A stretch of 39,997 bases of DNA, from contig JAGXSJ010000154.1 of NCBI GenBank assembly GCA_018333895.1, positions 1 through 39,997 of the forward strand, given 5' to 3'. Within the stretch, counting starts at the first letter, position 1. Each line of letters begins with the position of its first letter. Positions 31,123 through 39,422 of the stretch are shown piece after piece. The DNA is from Truepera sp. GTDB lineage: Bacteria; Deinococcota; Deinococci; Deinococcales; Trueperaceae. Below the pieces are notes generated by a model. It had not been told where the DNA came from and did no database searches. It saw nothing but the letters and a program-made list of their open reading frames with translations. Position numbers and translations under genes: made by a program.

Positions 31123-32211
31123 ATGATCCATCCCATCCACGAGAGGTATGCCCAACTGCTGGTTAACTACTGCCTAGCGGTCGAGCCGGGCGATCATGTC
31201 GCCATCAACCTCGACAGCCCGGCGCTGGTGATGGCTCGAGCCGTCACCCGCGAGGTCCTTAAGGCGGGCGGAATCCCGGTGCTGCGCCTGAGCTACCCGG
31301 AGCTGCAACTCGACCTTTTGACCCTGGCCTCCGAGGAGTATTTCGAGAGTGAGCCGAGCTTCGAGCTTACCGAAATCCGGCAGCTTAAGGCCTGGCTGCG
31401 CATCAGTGCGCCCACTAACACTCGGATGCTGCAAGGAGTCGATAAGGCGCGCATCACGCGGCTAGCTAAACGCCACCAGCCGGTGCAGGAGCATCGCGTA
31501 CAGCAGACCCGCTGGTGCGGCACGCTGTTTCCGACCGCCGCCGGCGCCCAGGACGCCGGTATGGACCTTGACGCTTACGAGCGCTTCGTCTATGGCGCTA
31601 TGTTCCTCTTCGATGACGATCCGGTGGCTAAGTGGCTGGAGCTCGAGCGCAACCAGGAGCAGCTAATCGAGCGCTTGAGCCGCGCTAGCGAGGTGCATAT
31701 CAGCGGTCCCGGCACCGACTTGCACCTGATGGTCGGGGGGCGCCGCTGGATTAACTCGGCGGGGCGGCGCAACATGCCTTCCGGCGAGGTCTTCACCGGG
31801 CCCCTGGAGCATTCCGCCGAAGGGGTAATCACCTTCGACGTGCCGAGCAGCGTCAACGGTGTCGAAGTCGAAGGCATCCAGTTAACCTTTAAGGCGGGGC
31901 GGGTAGTAGCCGCCCAGGCCGCCAAGGGCAACGACCTGTTGCAGGCACAGCTTAACAGCGACGAGGGGGCGCGCTACCTAGGCGAGCTGGGGATCGGCAC
32001 CAACCCGCATATCAACATCCCCACCAGAAGCATCCTCTTTGACGAAAAGATGGCCGGGACCGTCCACCTAGCGCTCGGCCAGTCCTACCCCGAGACGGGC
32101 GGCGTCAACCGCTCAGCCATCCACTGGGATATGATCTGCGACCTGCGCCGCGGCGGGCGCATCTACCTCGACGGCGAGCTGTTTCAAGAGAACGGGAAAG
32201 TTATCACCTGA
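31123..32211 (+). CDS. M29-family aminopeptidase (aminopeptidase T-like)
   Basis: The 362-residue enzyme has the M29 layout. The metal ligands of Thermus aminopeptidase T can be matched to Glu222 (SGEVFTGP), Glu288 (YLGELGIGTNP), His315 (AGTVHLALG), Tyr322, His334 and Asp336 (AIHWDMICDL), with similar spacings. It removes N-terminal residues from peptides in the cytoplasm using Co or Zn pairs. The family is common in Thermus, Deinococcus and Firmicutes. ATG 31123 is preferred over TTG 31117. Confidence 0.93.
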   Translation: MIHPIHERYAQLLVNYCLAVEPGDHVAINLDSPALVMARAVTREVLKAGGIPVLRLSYPELQLDLLTLASEEYFESEPSFELTEIRQLKAWLRISAPTNTRMLQGVDKARITRLAKRHQPVQEHRVQQTRWCGTLFPTAAGAQDAGMDLDAYERFVYGAMFLFDDDPVAKWLELERNQEQLIERLSRASEVHISGPGTDLHLMVGGRRWINSAGRRNMPSGEVFTGPLEHSAEGVITFDVPSSVNGVEVEGIQLTFKAGRVVAAQAAKGNDLLQAQLNSDEGARYLGELGIGTNPHINIPTRSILFDEKMAGTVHLALGQSYPETGGVNRSAIHWDMICDLRRGGRIYLDGELFQENGKVIT

Positions 32212-32221
32212 CGGAGCTTAG

Positions 32222-32290
32222 CACCCCCTCCCACACCCTCCCCCAAATTTTGGGGGAGGGCCGGGGTGGGGGTGGGGGAGGGTGGGAGTG
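32222..32290. repeat. Palindromic, G-quadruplex-prone repeat
   Basis: CCCTCCCCCAAA (32236-32247) pairs with TTTGGGGGAGGG (32249-32260) around one base. The following 25 bases continue as runs of three to five G. Together they could form a hairpin or, on the plus strand, a quadruplex. It lies just before the telA promoter. Confidence 0.85.
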
Positions 32291-32345
32291 GCGGATCGCT
32301 TATGATAGAGACGCTTCAGAGTTCAGTGCCAGAAAGGACGGCGCC

Positions 32346-33569
32346 ATGCCCGACAAACTCAAGCCCCCCCAAGTTGAAGAGCTGACCGCCAGCCAGGCGG
32401 TTAAGCCGATTCAGAAAGAGCGCGCCGCCGAGATGATCCAGCTCGACGAGGCCACCCAGGCGCTGCTGGATGACAAAGTTACGGAGTTCCTCCACAACGT
32501 CATTAACACCCCGGCCCCCAGCGACGCTTTCCAGACCAAGGTGATGGCCATTCACAACCTCGGCAGCGACGAGATCCGCAAGGCAGCAGCGGTCTCTAAC
32601 CGCATGCTCGAGCGGCCCATGCACGCTCTCGAAGGCCCGCTCGATAACAAATCTAAGGTGTCGCAGACGCTCGTTGAGCTGCGGCGGGTAGTCGAGGACC
32701 TCGACCCGTCCAGGCAGAGCGGCCTCTTCTCGCCGCGCAAGCTGCTCGGCTTTATTCCGGTGGGCAACCGCGTGCGCGACTACTTCCTGAAGTACCAATC
32801 GGCTCAGGAGCACCTCAACAAGATCGTCGAAGCGCTCTATGGCGGCCAGGATGAACTCCGGAAAGACAACGCCGCCATCGCCCAGGAGAAGGTGCATCTG
32901 TGGGAGACCATGACCAAGCTCCAGCAGTACATCTATCTGGCTCAGAAGCTCGATTCTGCGCTCGAGGCGCGCGTTCAGGAGCTTGCGGCGCGGCAGCCCG
33001 AAAAGGCGCGCGTGGTCAAGGAGGAGATGCTCTTTTACCTGCGCCAGAAGGTGCTGGACTTGCAGACTCAGTTAGCGGTCAGCATCCAGGGTTATCTGGC
33101 TCTGGATATGGTGCGCAAGAACAACCTGGAGCTGATCAAGGGGGTAGATCGCGCCTCGACCACGACCATCTCGGCGCTGCGCACGGCTGTTACGGTGTCG
33201 CAGGGGCTGGCTAACCAGAAGCTGGTCTTAGATCAGATTACCGCGCTAAACCGCACCACCGGCAACCTGATCGAGTCCACCTCGGAGCTGCTCAAACAGC
33301 AGTCGGTCGAGGTGCATACCCAGGCGGCGAGCGCCACGGTCAGCGTCGAGCAGCTACAGAAGGCCTTTAATAACGTCTATGCCGCCATGGACACCATCTC
33401 GGAGTTCAGGGTGCAGGCTGTTGACAACATGAAGCGGACCGTTGAAACCCTCGCCGGCGAGATCGAGCGGGCCAAGAGCTATCTTGATAAGGTCCGCGAT
33501 GTGCAGGTGCAGGAGGCCACCCAAAACCTGTCACTGCCCAAGCCGGAGGACGACTCGCTGCGGTTGTAG
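32346..33569 (+). CDS. telA: TelA/KlaA-family toxic-anion resistance protein
   Basis: The 407-residue protein is nearly all helix and Gln/Glu/Ala-rich. The family core is visible: FGR-like FIPVGNRVRDYFLKYQSA, LETMTKL-type WETMTKLQQYIYLAQKLD, then LRQKVLDLQTQLAVSIQGYL and VDRASTTTISALRTAVTVSQ. TelA proteins accompany tellurite and other envelope-stress resistance systems, but their biochemistry is unknown. A -10 box TATGAT (32300-32305) and AAAGGA precede ATG 32346. A MoxR ATPase and a VWA protein follow on the same strand. Confidence 0.88.
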   Translation: MPDKLKPPQVEELTASQAVKPIQKERAAEMIQLDEATQALLDDKVTEFLHNVINTPAPSDAFQTKVMAIHNLGSDEIRKAAAVSNRMLERPMHALEGPLDNKSKVSQTLVELRRVVEDLDPSRQSGLFSPRKLLGFIPVGNRVRDYFLKYQSAQEHLNKIVEALYGGQDELRKDNAAIAQEKVHLWETMTKLQQYIYLAQKLDSALEARVQELAARQPEKARVVKEEMLFYLRQKVLDLQTQLAVSIQGYLALDMVRKNNLELIKGVDRASTTTISALRTAVTVSQGLANQKLVLDQITALNRTTGNLIESTSELLKQQSVEVHTQAASATVSVEQLQKAFNNVYAAMDTISEFRVQAVDNMKRTVETLAGEIERAKSYLDKVRDVQVQEATQNLSLPKPEDDSLRL

Positions 33570-33766
33570 GGGTCAAGCTCAAAACGCTCAAGCAGCATGC
33601 CGTAGGGGCGACCCTAGGTGGCCGCCCTGTGGCCTGGATGACTGTTACATATGCCATGAGTCGTTGCGAGTTAACCTGGGATGTTGCGCCTCCACACATA
33701 CCTTAAGTTAGAGCCGGTGCTACCATACTGGCGGGGTCTATGCTTGCTGCACAGAAAGGGAGTTGG
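33570..33766. other. Spacer between telA and the moxR gene
   Basis: About 200 bases with no gene. A GTAGGGGCGACCCTAGGTGG element (33603-33622) resembles common dispersed palindromic repeats. CATACT at 33724-33729 is a possible -10 box for the moxR/VWA operon, and AAAGGGAG lies just before ATG 33767. Confidence 0.4.
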
Positions 33767-35200
33767 ATGAAAGCAACCACCCTCGGCGATCTACGCGCTA
33801 CCCCCTGGCTCAGCCGGGCGGGGCGCAGCGTTAAACAGGAGCTGCGCGACAACCTGATCTGCCGCCTCAAGAATGGCCGCCCGATCTTCCCCGGCATCGT
33901 CGGCTACGAGACAAGCGTGATCCCGCAAGTGGTCAACGCTATCTTGAGCCGCCACAACTTCATCTTGCTGGGCTTGCGCGGCCAGGCCAAGACGCGCATC
34001 ATGCGCCAGCTGACTGAGCTGTTGGACGATGAGATCCCGGTCATTGCCGGGATGGAGCTTAACGACGACCCCTTCTACCCGGTCAGCGCTGAAGGGAAGG
34101 AGATCGTAGCCGAACTCGGCGAGGCCACGCCTATCGCCTGGCTGCCGCGCGAGGCGCGCTATGTCGAGAAGCTGGCTACGCCTGATGTGACTGTCGCCGA
34201 CATTATCGGCGACATCGACCCGATTAAGGCTGCCAAGCTCGGCACCAAGTTAGGCGATGAGCGCTCGGTCCACTACGGGCTGCTGCCCCGTGCTAACCGC
34301 GGTATCTTCGCCATGAACGAGCTGCCTGACCTCTCCGGCAAGGTACAGGTGGCGCTCTTTAATATCATGCAAGAGGGCGACGTGCAGATTAAGGGTTATC
34401 CGGTGCGCCTGCTGCTCGATGTGATGCTGGTCTTCTCGGCTAACCCCGAGGACTACACCGCGCGCGGCAAGATTATCACCCCCCTAAAGGACCGGATCGG
34501 CTCGGAAATCCGCACCCACTACCCGCTGACAGTCGAGGATGGGATGGCGATTACTGCGCAAGAGGCGTGGATAGAGCGGGGCAAGCAGGTCAAGCTGCCG
34601 GCCTTTATCAGCGAGATCGTCGAGGAGGTGGCCTTCGTAGCCCGCGACGATTCGCGGGTCGATAAGCACTCGGGAGTGAGCCAGCGTCTGCCAATCAGCC
34701 TCTTGGAGAACGTAATCTCCAGCGCCGAACGGCGCGCCTATACCCTGGGCGAGAGCGTCCCTATCGCCCGCGTCAGCGACCTCTACGCCGCGCTCTCGGC
34801 GGTCACCGGCAAGCTCGAGCTAGAGTACGAGGGCGAGCTTAAGGGCAGCGAAGCGGTCGCCCGCGACATCGTGCGGCGGGCGGTGGCGCAGGTGTTCAGC
34901 CGGCTCTCCGGCGAGTTGGCTACCGAACCGATCACCGACTACTTTGAAGCGGGTCATACCCTTAAGGTTCCCGATACCCGGAAGACCGAACAGCTCCCCG
35001 AGCTGATGGCGGTAGTGCCGGGCTTGCTCAAGGCGGCCCGTCGGCTCGCCTCCAGCTCTGGCCAGGACGAGTTGGGCGTGGCGGCGGAGTTTATTCTAGA
35101 GGGCCTCTACGCCCGCAAGCAGATCGCCCGGAGCGAGGAGCGCGGCTACAGCGCGGCGGAGCCCGACCTGGCACCGACCGCCCGGCGGCGCTGGAACTGA
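33767..35200 (+). CDS. MoxR-family AAA+ ATPase
   Basis: The 477-residue protein has a Walker A-like [16 protein letters not shown] (69-77 core), Walker B/sensor area [20 protein letters not shown], and [20 protein letters not shown], all diagnostic of the MoxR/ChlI group. An N-terminal 40 residues and a long helical C-terminal domain with [20 protein letters not shown] are extra. These ATPases pair with VWA proteins as chaperones that insert metals or assemble envelope complexes. The VWA gene begins one base after its stop. ATG 33767 is preferred because of the AAAGGGAG site. Confidence 0.9.
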   Translation: MKATTLGDLRATPWLSRAGRSVKQELRDNLICRLKNGRPIFPGIVGYETSVIPQVVNAILSRHNFILLGLRGQAKTRIMRQLTELLDDEIPVIAGMELNDDPFYPVSAEGKEIVAELGEATPIAWLPREARYVEKLATPDVTVADIIGDIDPIKAAKLGTKLGDERSVHYGLLPRANRGIFAMNELPDLSGKVQVALFNIMQEGDVQIKGYPVRLLLDVMLVFSANPEDYTARGKIITPLKDRIGSEIRTHYPLTVEDGMAITAQEAWIERGKQVKLPAFISEIVEEVAFVARDDSRVDKHSGVSQRLPISLLENVISSAERRAYTLGESVPIARVSDLYAALSAVTGKLELEYEGELKGSEAVARDIVRRAVAQVFSRLSGELATEPITDYFEAGHTLKVPDTRKTEQLPELMAVVPGLLKAARRLASSSGQDELGVAAEFILEGLYARKQIARSEERGYSAAEPDLAPTARRRWN

Positions 35201-35201
35201 G

Positions 35202-36437
35202 ATGCCTACCACCCGCTACAGCAAGTACGAGCCGACCCTGGACGACCTCGATGCAGCCGAGCTGATGAAACTGCTCCAGCAACGCCTGCTCGAGTCAGGC
35301 TTTGGCCGCAACCCCTGGGACCCCGACCCTAACCATCAACCGACCCTGCAAGACCTCTATGAAGCCATCGCCGAGGCTCTGATTCAGAACGATTTAATCG
35401 ACCAGGAGACGCTTAATCAGGCCATGGAGGCCGAGCACTGGCTCGACTCCAAGCTTGGCCAGGCGGTTAAGGAGCTAGCGCGGCGGCTCGAGCAGGAAGG
35501 CTATCTGCGCCCCGAGGCTGGCGATCCCGAGCAGCCGGGCCAGGGCGGTGTTGGGCAGGGCGAGCCGGGTCAGGTCAGGTTCGAGCTGACCGATAAGGCC
35601 ATCGACTTTTTGGGCTACCGCACCCTCAAGGAGGTGTTGGGCGCGGCGGGCAAGGCAAGCTTCGGCGCTCATGACACCCGCTTTGAAACCACCGGCGTCG
35701 AAACCTCGGCGGCTCCCAAGCCCTATGAGTTTGGCGACACCCTCAACCTCGACATCAGCGCCACGCTCTTAAGCGCGGCTAAGCACGGCTTCGAAGGTGG
35801 CCAGCTAAAGCTCGAGCACGACGATCTGATGGTGGTGCAGTCCGAGTACTACTCCTCAGCGGCGACCGTGGTGCTGCTCGATTGCAGCCACTCGATGATC
35901 CTCTACGGCGAGGACCGCTTCACCCCGGCCAAGCAGGTAGCGCTAGCGCTGGCCCACCTGATCCGCACCCAGTACCGGGGCGACAGCATCCAGTTTGCGC
36001 TGTTTCACAACTCCGCTGAGGAGATCCCGCTGGCAAAGCTGGCCACCGCCCAAGTCGGCCCCTATCACACCAACACCGCCGAGGGCTTGCGGCTGGCGCA
36101 AAAGCTCTTGAAGCGCCAGAGCAAGGATATGAAGCAGATTGTAATGATCACCGACGGCAAACCGTCAGCTATCACCCTGCCGGGCGGGCGAATCTACAAG
36201 AACGCCTACGGTCTCGACCCGCTGGTCTTAGGTGAGACCTTGCGCGAGGTCGGTAACTGCCGCCGCCAAGGAATCCAGATCAACACCTTTATGCTGGCCC
36301 GCGACCCGGAGCTGATCGCTTTTGTGCAGCGCGTCTCGCACATGACTCGTGGCAAAGCTTACTTCACCACCCCGCACACCATCGGGCGCTACGTGCTGAT
36401 GGACTTTCAGTCGCGGCGGACCAAGCTGGTGAACTGA
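35202..36437 (+). CDS. VWA-domain protein paired with MoxR
   Basis: The 411-residue protein has a helical N-terminal half with a Gly/Gln-rich linker ([20 protein letters not shown] near 110-129) and a C-terminal von Willebrand A domain. The metal-ion site DxSxS is Asp227-Cys-Ser229-His-Ser231 ([10 protein letters not shown]), with HTNTAEGL and MITDGKPSA as the other loop motifs. It has no signal peptide or membrane segment, so it should act in the cytoplasm with the MoxR ATPase, delivering or gripping a client protein. The client is unknown; telA upstream is a candidate functional neighbour. Confidence 0.9.
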   Translation: MPTTRYSKYEPTLDDLDAAELMKLLQQRLLESGFGRNPWDPDPNHQPTLQDLYEAIAEALIQNDLIDQETLNQAMEAEHWLDSKLGQAVKELARRLEQEGYLRPEAGDPEQPGQGGVGQGEPGQVRFELTDKAIDFLGYRTLKEVLGAAGKASFGAHDTRFETTGVETSAAPKPYEFGDTLNLDISATLLSAAKHGFEGGQLKLEHDDLMVVQSEYYSSAATVVLLDCSHSMILYGEDRFTPAKQVALALAHLIRTQYRGDSIQFALFHNSAEEIPLAKLATAQVGPYHTNTAEGLRLAQKLLKRQSKDMKQIVMITDGKPSAITLPGGRIYKNAYGLDPLVLGETLREVGNCRRQGIQINTFMLARDPELIAFVQRVSHMTRGKAYFTTPHTIGRYVLMDFQSRRTKLVN

Positions 36438-36442
36438 TAGCA

Positions 36443-36520
36443 GGTATCATCTGGTTTGATCCTGCGGGTGCTCGCAGGACTGCGAATCGTTGTCCAGGGC
36501 GTCTTGGCAGAGATGATACC
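36443..36520. terminator. Nested inverted repeat between convergent genes
   Basis: GGTATCATCT (36443-36452) pairs with AGATGATACC (36511-36520), enclosing the hairpin CCTGCG-GGTGCT-CGCAGG (36461-36478). It separates the VWA gene from the convergent degV gene. There is no T-run, so an intrinsic terminator is possible but not proven. Confidence 0.4.
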
Positions 36521-36560
36521 GGCGCTGAGCCAACTCAGTATTTGTGAAAACCGCTGTGAC

Positions 36561-37430
36561 TCATCCCGATACTGTCTCCCACGGCCAACCGTGCGGCGCA
36601 AAAGCCACGCCAGCCACCTGCGGGCCGGAGTGTACCGCCAGGACCGGCGTAGCCTGGGCCCGGCCCAGCCAATGAATGGGGTAGTGCTTGCGGATCAGCG
36701 CCAGCAGCGCATCGGCATCAGCAGGGTCTTCGCCATAGCCGAGAGCAATGCGCAACGGCGTGCCGGCCGGCACGCTGCGCAGCATCTCCGCGACCATCGC
36801 CTGCAAGGCCTGGGCAAAGCCGCGAGCCCGACTGATGGCCTTGAACACGCCCAACTCTCTATCGATCTCAAGGATTGGCTTGATCGACAACAGTGAACCG
36901 ACTAGCGCCTGCACTTTGCCGACGCGCCCGCCGCGCCGCAGGTAGTCGAGCGTGCCCAGGGTGATGAACTGGCGCGTCTGGCGCCGGGTCTTGCCGACCC
37001 AATCAAGCGCAATGTCCAGGCTGTGACCGAGCTGCGCCGCCCGGCAGGCCACGTATACCTGAAAGGCTTGGCCAATGGAGACGGTCTTGCTATCGAGCAG
37101 GTGGACTTCAGCCTTCGGCACCAGATCGCTTCCCAGCCGCGCCGAGGCCACCGTCCCCGACAGCGCGCCAGTGACGTGGATGCTGATGATAGGCCGGCTC
37201 CTCAACCTCTGGTAGATGGCAGCAAACTGCTGCGGGCTAGGCTGGCTGGTGGTGGGGTGGTGCGGGTTGGTGCGCAGTTCGTGATAGAAGGCGCTCGGCG
37301 TAAGGCTGCGCGAGGTGTAGGCCTGACTGCCAAAGAAGAGGTTGAGCGGCACCATAACGGGCTCGACCGGCATGGTGTCGCAGAGGTCGCAGGCCTCGTC
37401 GGTAACGACCCAATAGGGAGGCTCAGCCAT
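36561..37430 (-). CDS. DegV-family fatty-acid-binding protein
   Basis: The 289-residue protein begins with VVTDEACDL, then VPLNLFFGSQAY, and contains ISIHVTGALSGTVASARLGS, LLDSKTVSIGQAF and TLDYLRRGGRVGKVQALVGS, all typical of DegV proteins. They bind fatty acids in a two-domain pocket and, as FakB, present them to FakA kinase. No fakA is in the window. The -10 TATAAT lies 5 bases before the ATG, so the mRNA is probably leaderless. Confidence 0.93.
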   Translation of the reverse strand: MAEPPYWVVTDEACDLCDTMPVEPVMVPLNLFFGSQAYTSRSLTPSAFYHELRTNPHHPTTSQPSPQQFAAIYQRLRSRPIISIHVTGALSGTVASARLGSDLVPKAEVHLLDSKTVSIGQAFQVYVACRAAQLGHSLDIALDWVGKTRRQTRQFITLGTLDYLRRGGRVGKVQALVGSLLSIKPILEIDRELGVFKAISRARGFAQALQAMVAEMLRSVPAGTPLRIALGYGEDPADADALLALIRKHYPIHWLGRAQATPVLAVHSGPQVAGVAFAPHGWPWETVSG

Positions 37431-37435
37431 GAGTT

Positions 37436-37441
37436 ATTATA
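37436..37441 (-). promoter_or_regulatory. -10 box of degV, probably leaderless
   Basis: TATAAT on the minus strand, 5 bases before the ATG at 37430, preceded by TGATG as a possible extended -10. Confidence 0.6.
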
Positions 37442-37479
37442 CATCAGAACTCTCCCTACCACACTTTGGCCAGGTGCGC

Positions 37480-37485
37480 TATACT
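37480..37485 (+). promoter_or_regulatory. -10 box of the small hypothetical gene
   Basis: TATACT lies about 75 bases before the ATG at 37561. The leader ends in AAAGGAGGT. No -35 box is clear. Confidence 0.4.
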
Positions 37486-37560
37486 TAGCCTCCCCGGTTT
37501 GGGGCTACTCCATCCCCTTGTTGGCTATGCACGCCGTCCCCTCCGCCTCAAAAGGAGGTC

Positions 37561-37848
37561 ATGATGGTTACTAGTCGAGCCAGACTCCGGCCAGGCGCTT
37601 CCAAGGCCCGCCTGTACGCCTTAATCAAGGCCCTGAAAGCTTATGACTGTGTGGTGGTCGTTGACCTTCAGCAGCGCTGCCTAAAACTTGATCTCCATGA
37701 GCGCGACCTAGTCTGGATCAAGACGGGAGGGCTGAGGAAGCTGCTACTGCGCTATCAGGACGTGGTGAGCTGGGAACCGAAGTTTGTCCTGGAGTTACCC
37801 GACCGCCGGGCGGCACGGCGAAGTCGGGCGCTGCCGGCCCCGCGCTAG
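37561..37848 (+). CDS. Hypothetical small protein
   Basis: I do not recognise this 95-residue protein. A near-perfect AAAGGAGGT (37551-37559 region) immediately before the tandem ATG ATG (37561 and 37564) makes it a convincing gene. It opens with a basic helix (SKARLYALIKALKAYDC), then VVVVDLQQRCLKLDLHERDL, VWIKTGGLRKLLLRYQDVVS and a basic tail. The alternation of strands and the net positive charge could suit nucleic-acid or anionic-ligand binding, but that is a guess. It stands alone between degV and uspA, with its own promoter. Confidence 0.65.
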   Translation: MMVTSRARLRPGASKARLYALIKALKAYDCVVVVDLQQRCLKLDLHERDLVWIKTGGLRKLLLRYQDVVSWEPKFVLELPDRRAARRSRALPAPR

Positions 37849-37860
37849 TCCTAGGTTACA

Positions 37861-37877
37861 CTAGCCCGTGTGGCTAG
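37861..37877. terminator. Possible hairpin between convergent genes
   Basis: CTAGCC-CGTGT-GGCTAG forms a 6-bp stem between the hypothetical gene and the convergent uspA gene. No T-run follows, so the role is uncertain. Confidence 0.3.
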
Positions 37878-37927
37878 GCTTGGCGCATATGTCTCGGTAG
37901 CCGGTGGTTTGGCTAGCGCCTTTACCT

Positions 37928-38752
37928 CTAACGGTGCAGCAGTACCGGCTGGATCGAACCGCGCAGGATAGCTTCGGTGGTGGAGCCGAGCAGCCAAGCG
38001 CGCACCCGACCCTCACCAAAGGCGCCGATGGCGATCAGGTCGCCGTCCAGCGCCTGATTCAGGATCGCTTCAACCGGATCGCCCTGTAGCGCCAGGGTGG
38101 TGAGGTTGAGACGGTGAGCCTCAGCGTAGGCTTTGACGGTGTTGAGCCGCTCCTCGGCTAGCTCGAGCTTGTCGTGAACGCTGATAGCCAGCATGGGCAG
38201 CTCGAGCCGGGCGGCCAGCTCGGCAGCGTAGACCATCGCTTCGCGCGCCCGGTCCGAGCCGTCATAGCCGAGTAGCACGCGGGTCAGCTCGGTATAGTGT
38301 TCGTCGGTTAAGATCACCGGCATCTTCGAGCTGTGCAGTACCCGCTCGGCTACCGCCCCGAGCCCTTTGGCCTCTTCCAAGTGGCTCGACTCGCCGCGGC
38401 GGCCCAAGATGATCAGGTCGCAATCTTGAGCGGCTGCCAGAATCTGGGTGGCAGGAATACCCGTGCGCAACTCAGTGCGGCAGGTTATACCGGCCTTCTC
38501 GGCGTTCTCTTGGATCTGGGCGAGCACCGCCGTACCTTGGGTGCTGAGCAGCTCAGCCATCTCACTAGCGAAGCGGGTGGGCAGACTGATGGCACCGTAG
38601 TCTGTCCAGTACGGCATATTAATCAGGCGGCTATCCATCACATAGACCGCGTCCAGGGTGGCATCGAGTTTGTAGCACAAGTAGGTGGCGTAAGTCGCGG
38701 CAACTTTGCCCCAGGGCGAGGCATCGACGGCTAGGAGTAGTGAGCGGATCAT
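37928..38752 (-). CDS. Tandem universal stress protein
   Basis: The 274-residue protein has two USP domains. The first starts RSLLLAVDASPWGKVAATYA and has LIILGRRGESSHLEEAKGLG. The second starts RVLLGYDGSDRAREAMVYAA and has AIGAFGEGRVRAWLLGSTTE, which fits the ATP-binding pattern G-x2-G-x9-G-S. The first domain lacks that exact spacing. Such tandem proteins act as stress-responsive ATP-binding switches. The ATG has AAGGAGG upstream and a leader of about 30 bases after the -10 TATACT (38782-38787), unlike the leaderless genes nearby. Confidence 0.93.
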   Translation of the reverse strand: MIRSLLLAVDASPWGKVAATYATYLCYKLDATLDAVYVMDSRLINMPYWTDYGAISLPTRFASEMAELLSTQGTAVLAQIQENAEKAGITCRTELRTGIPATQILAAAQDCDLIILGRRGESSHLEEAKGLGAVAERVLHSSKMPVILTDEHYTELTRVLLGYDGSDRAREAMVYAAELAARLELPMLAISVHDKLELAEERLNTVKAYAEAHRLNLTTLALQGDPVEAILNQALDGDLIAIGAFGEGRVRAWLLGSTTEAILRGSIQPVLLHR

Positions 38753-38781
38753 CTCGTTCCTCCTTATCGGCGTTGTGCTCT

Positions 38782-38787
38782 AGTATA
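38782..38787 (-). promoter_or_regulatory. -10 box of the uspA-like gene
   Basis: TATACT on the minus strand, about 30 bases before ATG 38752, with AAGGAGG (38759-38765) between them. Confidence 0.55.
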
Positions 38788-38814
38788 GCAGGCTTTGATC
38801 AGCACGCCAGCCGG

Positions 38815-38820
38815 TATACT
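38815..38820 (+). promoter_or_regulatory. -10 box of the SCO1/rimO operon, probably leaderless
   Basis: TATACT lies 6 bases before the GTG at 38827. The intervening bases AGGAAG could also be read as a ribosome site placed too close to be effective. Confidence 0.5.
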
Positions 38821-38826
38821 AGGAAG

Positions 38827-39408
38827 GTGAAACGATTTGTCTTTTTGGCGCTACTGGCGCTATTCGGCGCAGCTGCTTATGGCGCCTATGTGTGGCTAAC
38901 CCCCGCGCCAGCGTTCCACGGCACCCTGCTAGAGACTCCGCGGCCGCTCGGTGAGGTAACTTTGGCCGCAGGCAACGAACGTGTTACCCTAGCGCAGTGG
39001 CAAGGTCGGTTGGTGGTAGTCTTTTTCGGCTTCACCCGCTGCCCGGACATCTGCCCGCTGACCATGGCCCGGCTAGCTCATAGCTACCGCCAACTAGGCG
39101 AACCGGCCGAGGTGCAGGTCGTTATGATTACCGTCGATCCGGCCCGCGATACGCCGGAGGTAATGCAGCACTACGCTGCGCAGTTCCACCCTGACTTTGT
39201 AGGGCTAAGCGGCACCGCCGAGGATATTGCCCATGCCGCGCGGGCCTTTTTTGTGGGTTTTCGTGAGCTAGCCGGCGGGCAGTTCACCCATACCGATGCG
39301 ATCTTCCTACTCGACCGGCAGACACAGATGCGCCTAGTCTACCGGCAGGACAATGTGCTGCGCCTTGAAGAGGACCTGCAGACCATCCTGGCCCAGCGGC
39401 TCTGGTAA
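38827..39408 (+). CDS. SCO1/SenC-family copper chaperone
   Basis: The 193-residue protein has an N-terminal membrane anchor ([20 protein letters not shown]) and a thioredoxin-like domain with the copper ligands Cys72-xxx-Cys76 ([10 protein letters not shown]) and His155 ([10 protein letters not shown]). It would load copper into the CuA site of cytochrome c oxidase on the outer face of the membrane. The start is GTG 38827, since upstream codons belong to the promoter region. The rimO gene begins 14 bases after its stop, probably in the same operon. Confidence 0.92.
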   Translation: MKRFVFLALLALFGAAAYGAYVWLTPAPAFHGTLLETPRPLGEVTLAAGNERVTLAQWQGRLVVVFFGFTRCPDICPLTMARLAHSYRQLGEPAEVQVVMITVDPARDTPEVMQHYAAQFHPDFVGLSGTAEDIAHAARAFFVGFRELAGGQFTHTDAIFLLDRQTQMRLVYRQDNVLRLEEDLQTILAQRLW

Positions 39409-39422
39409 GGCTCGGAGTACCT

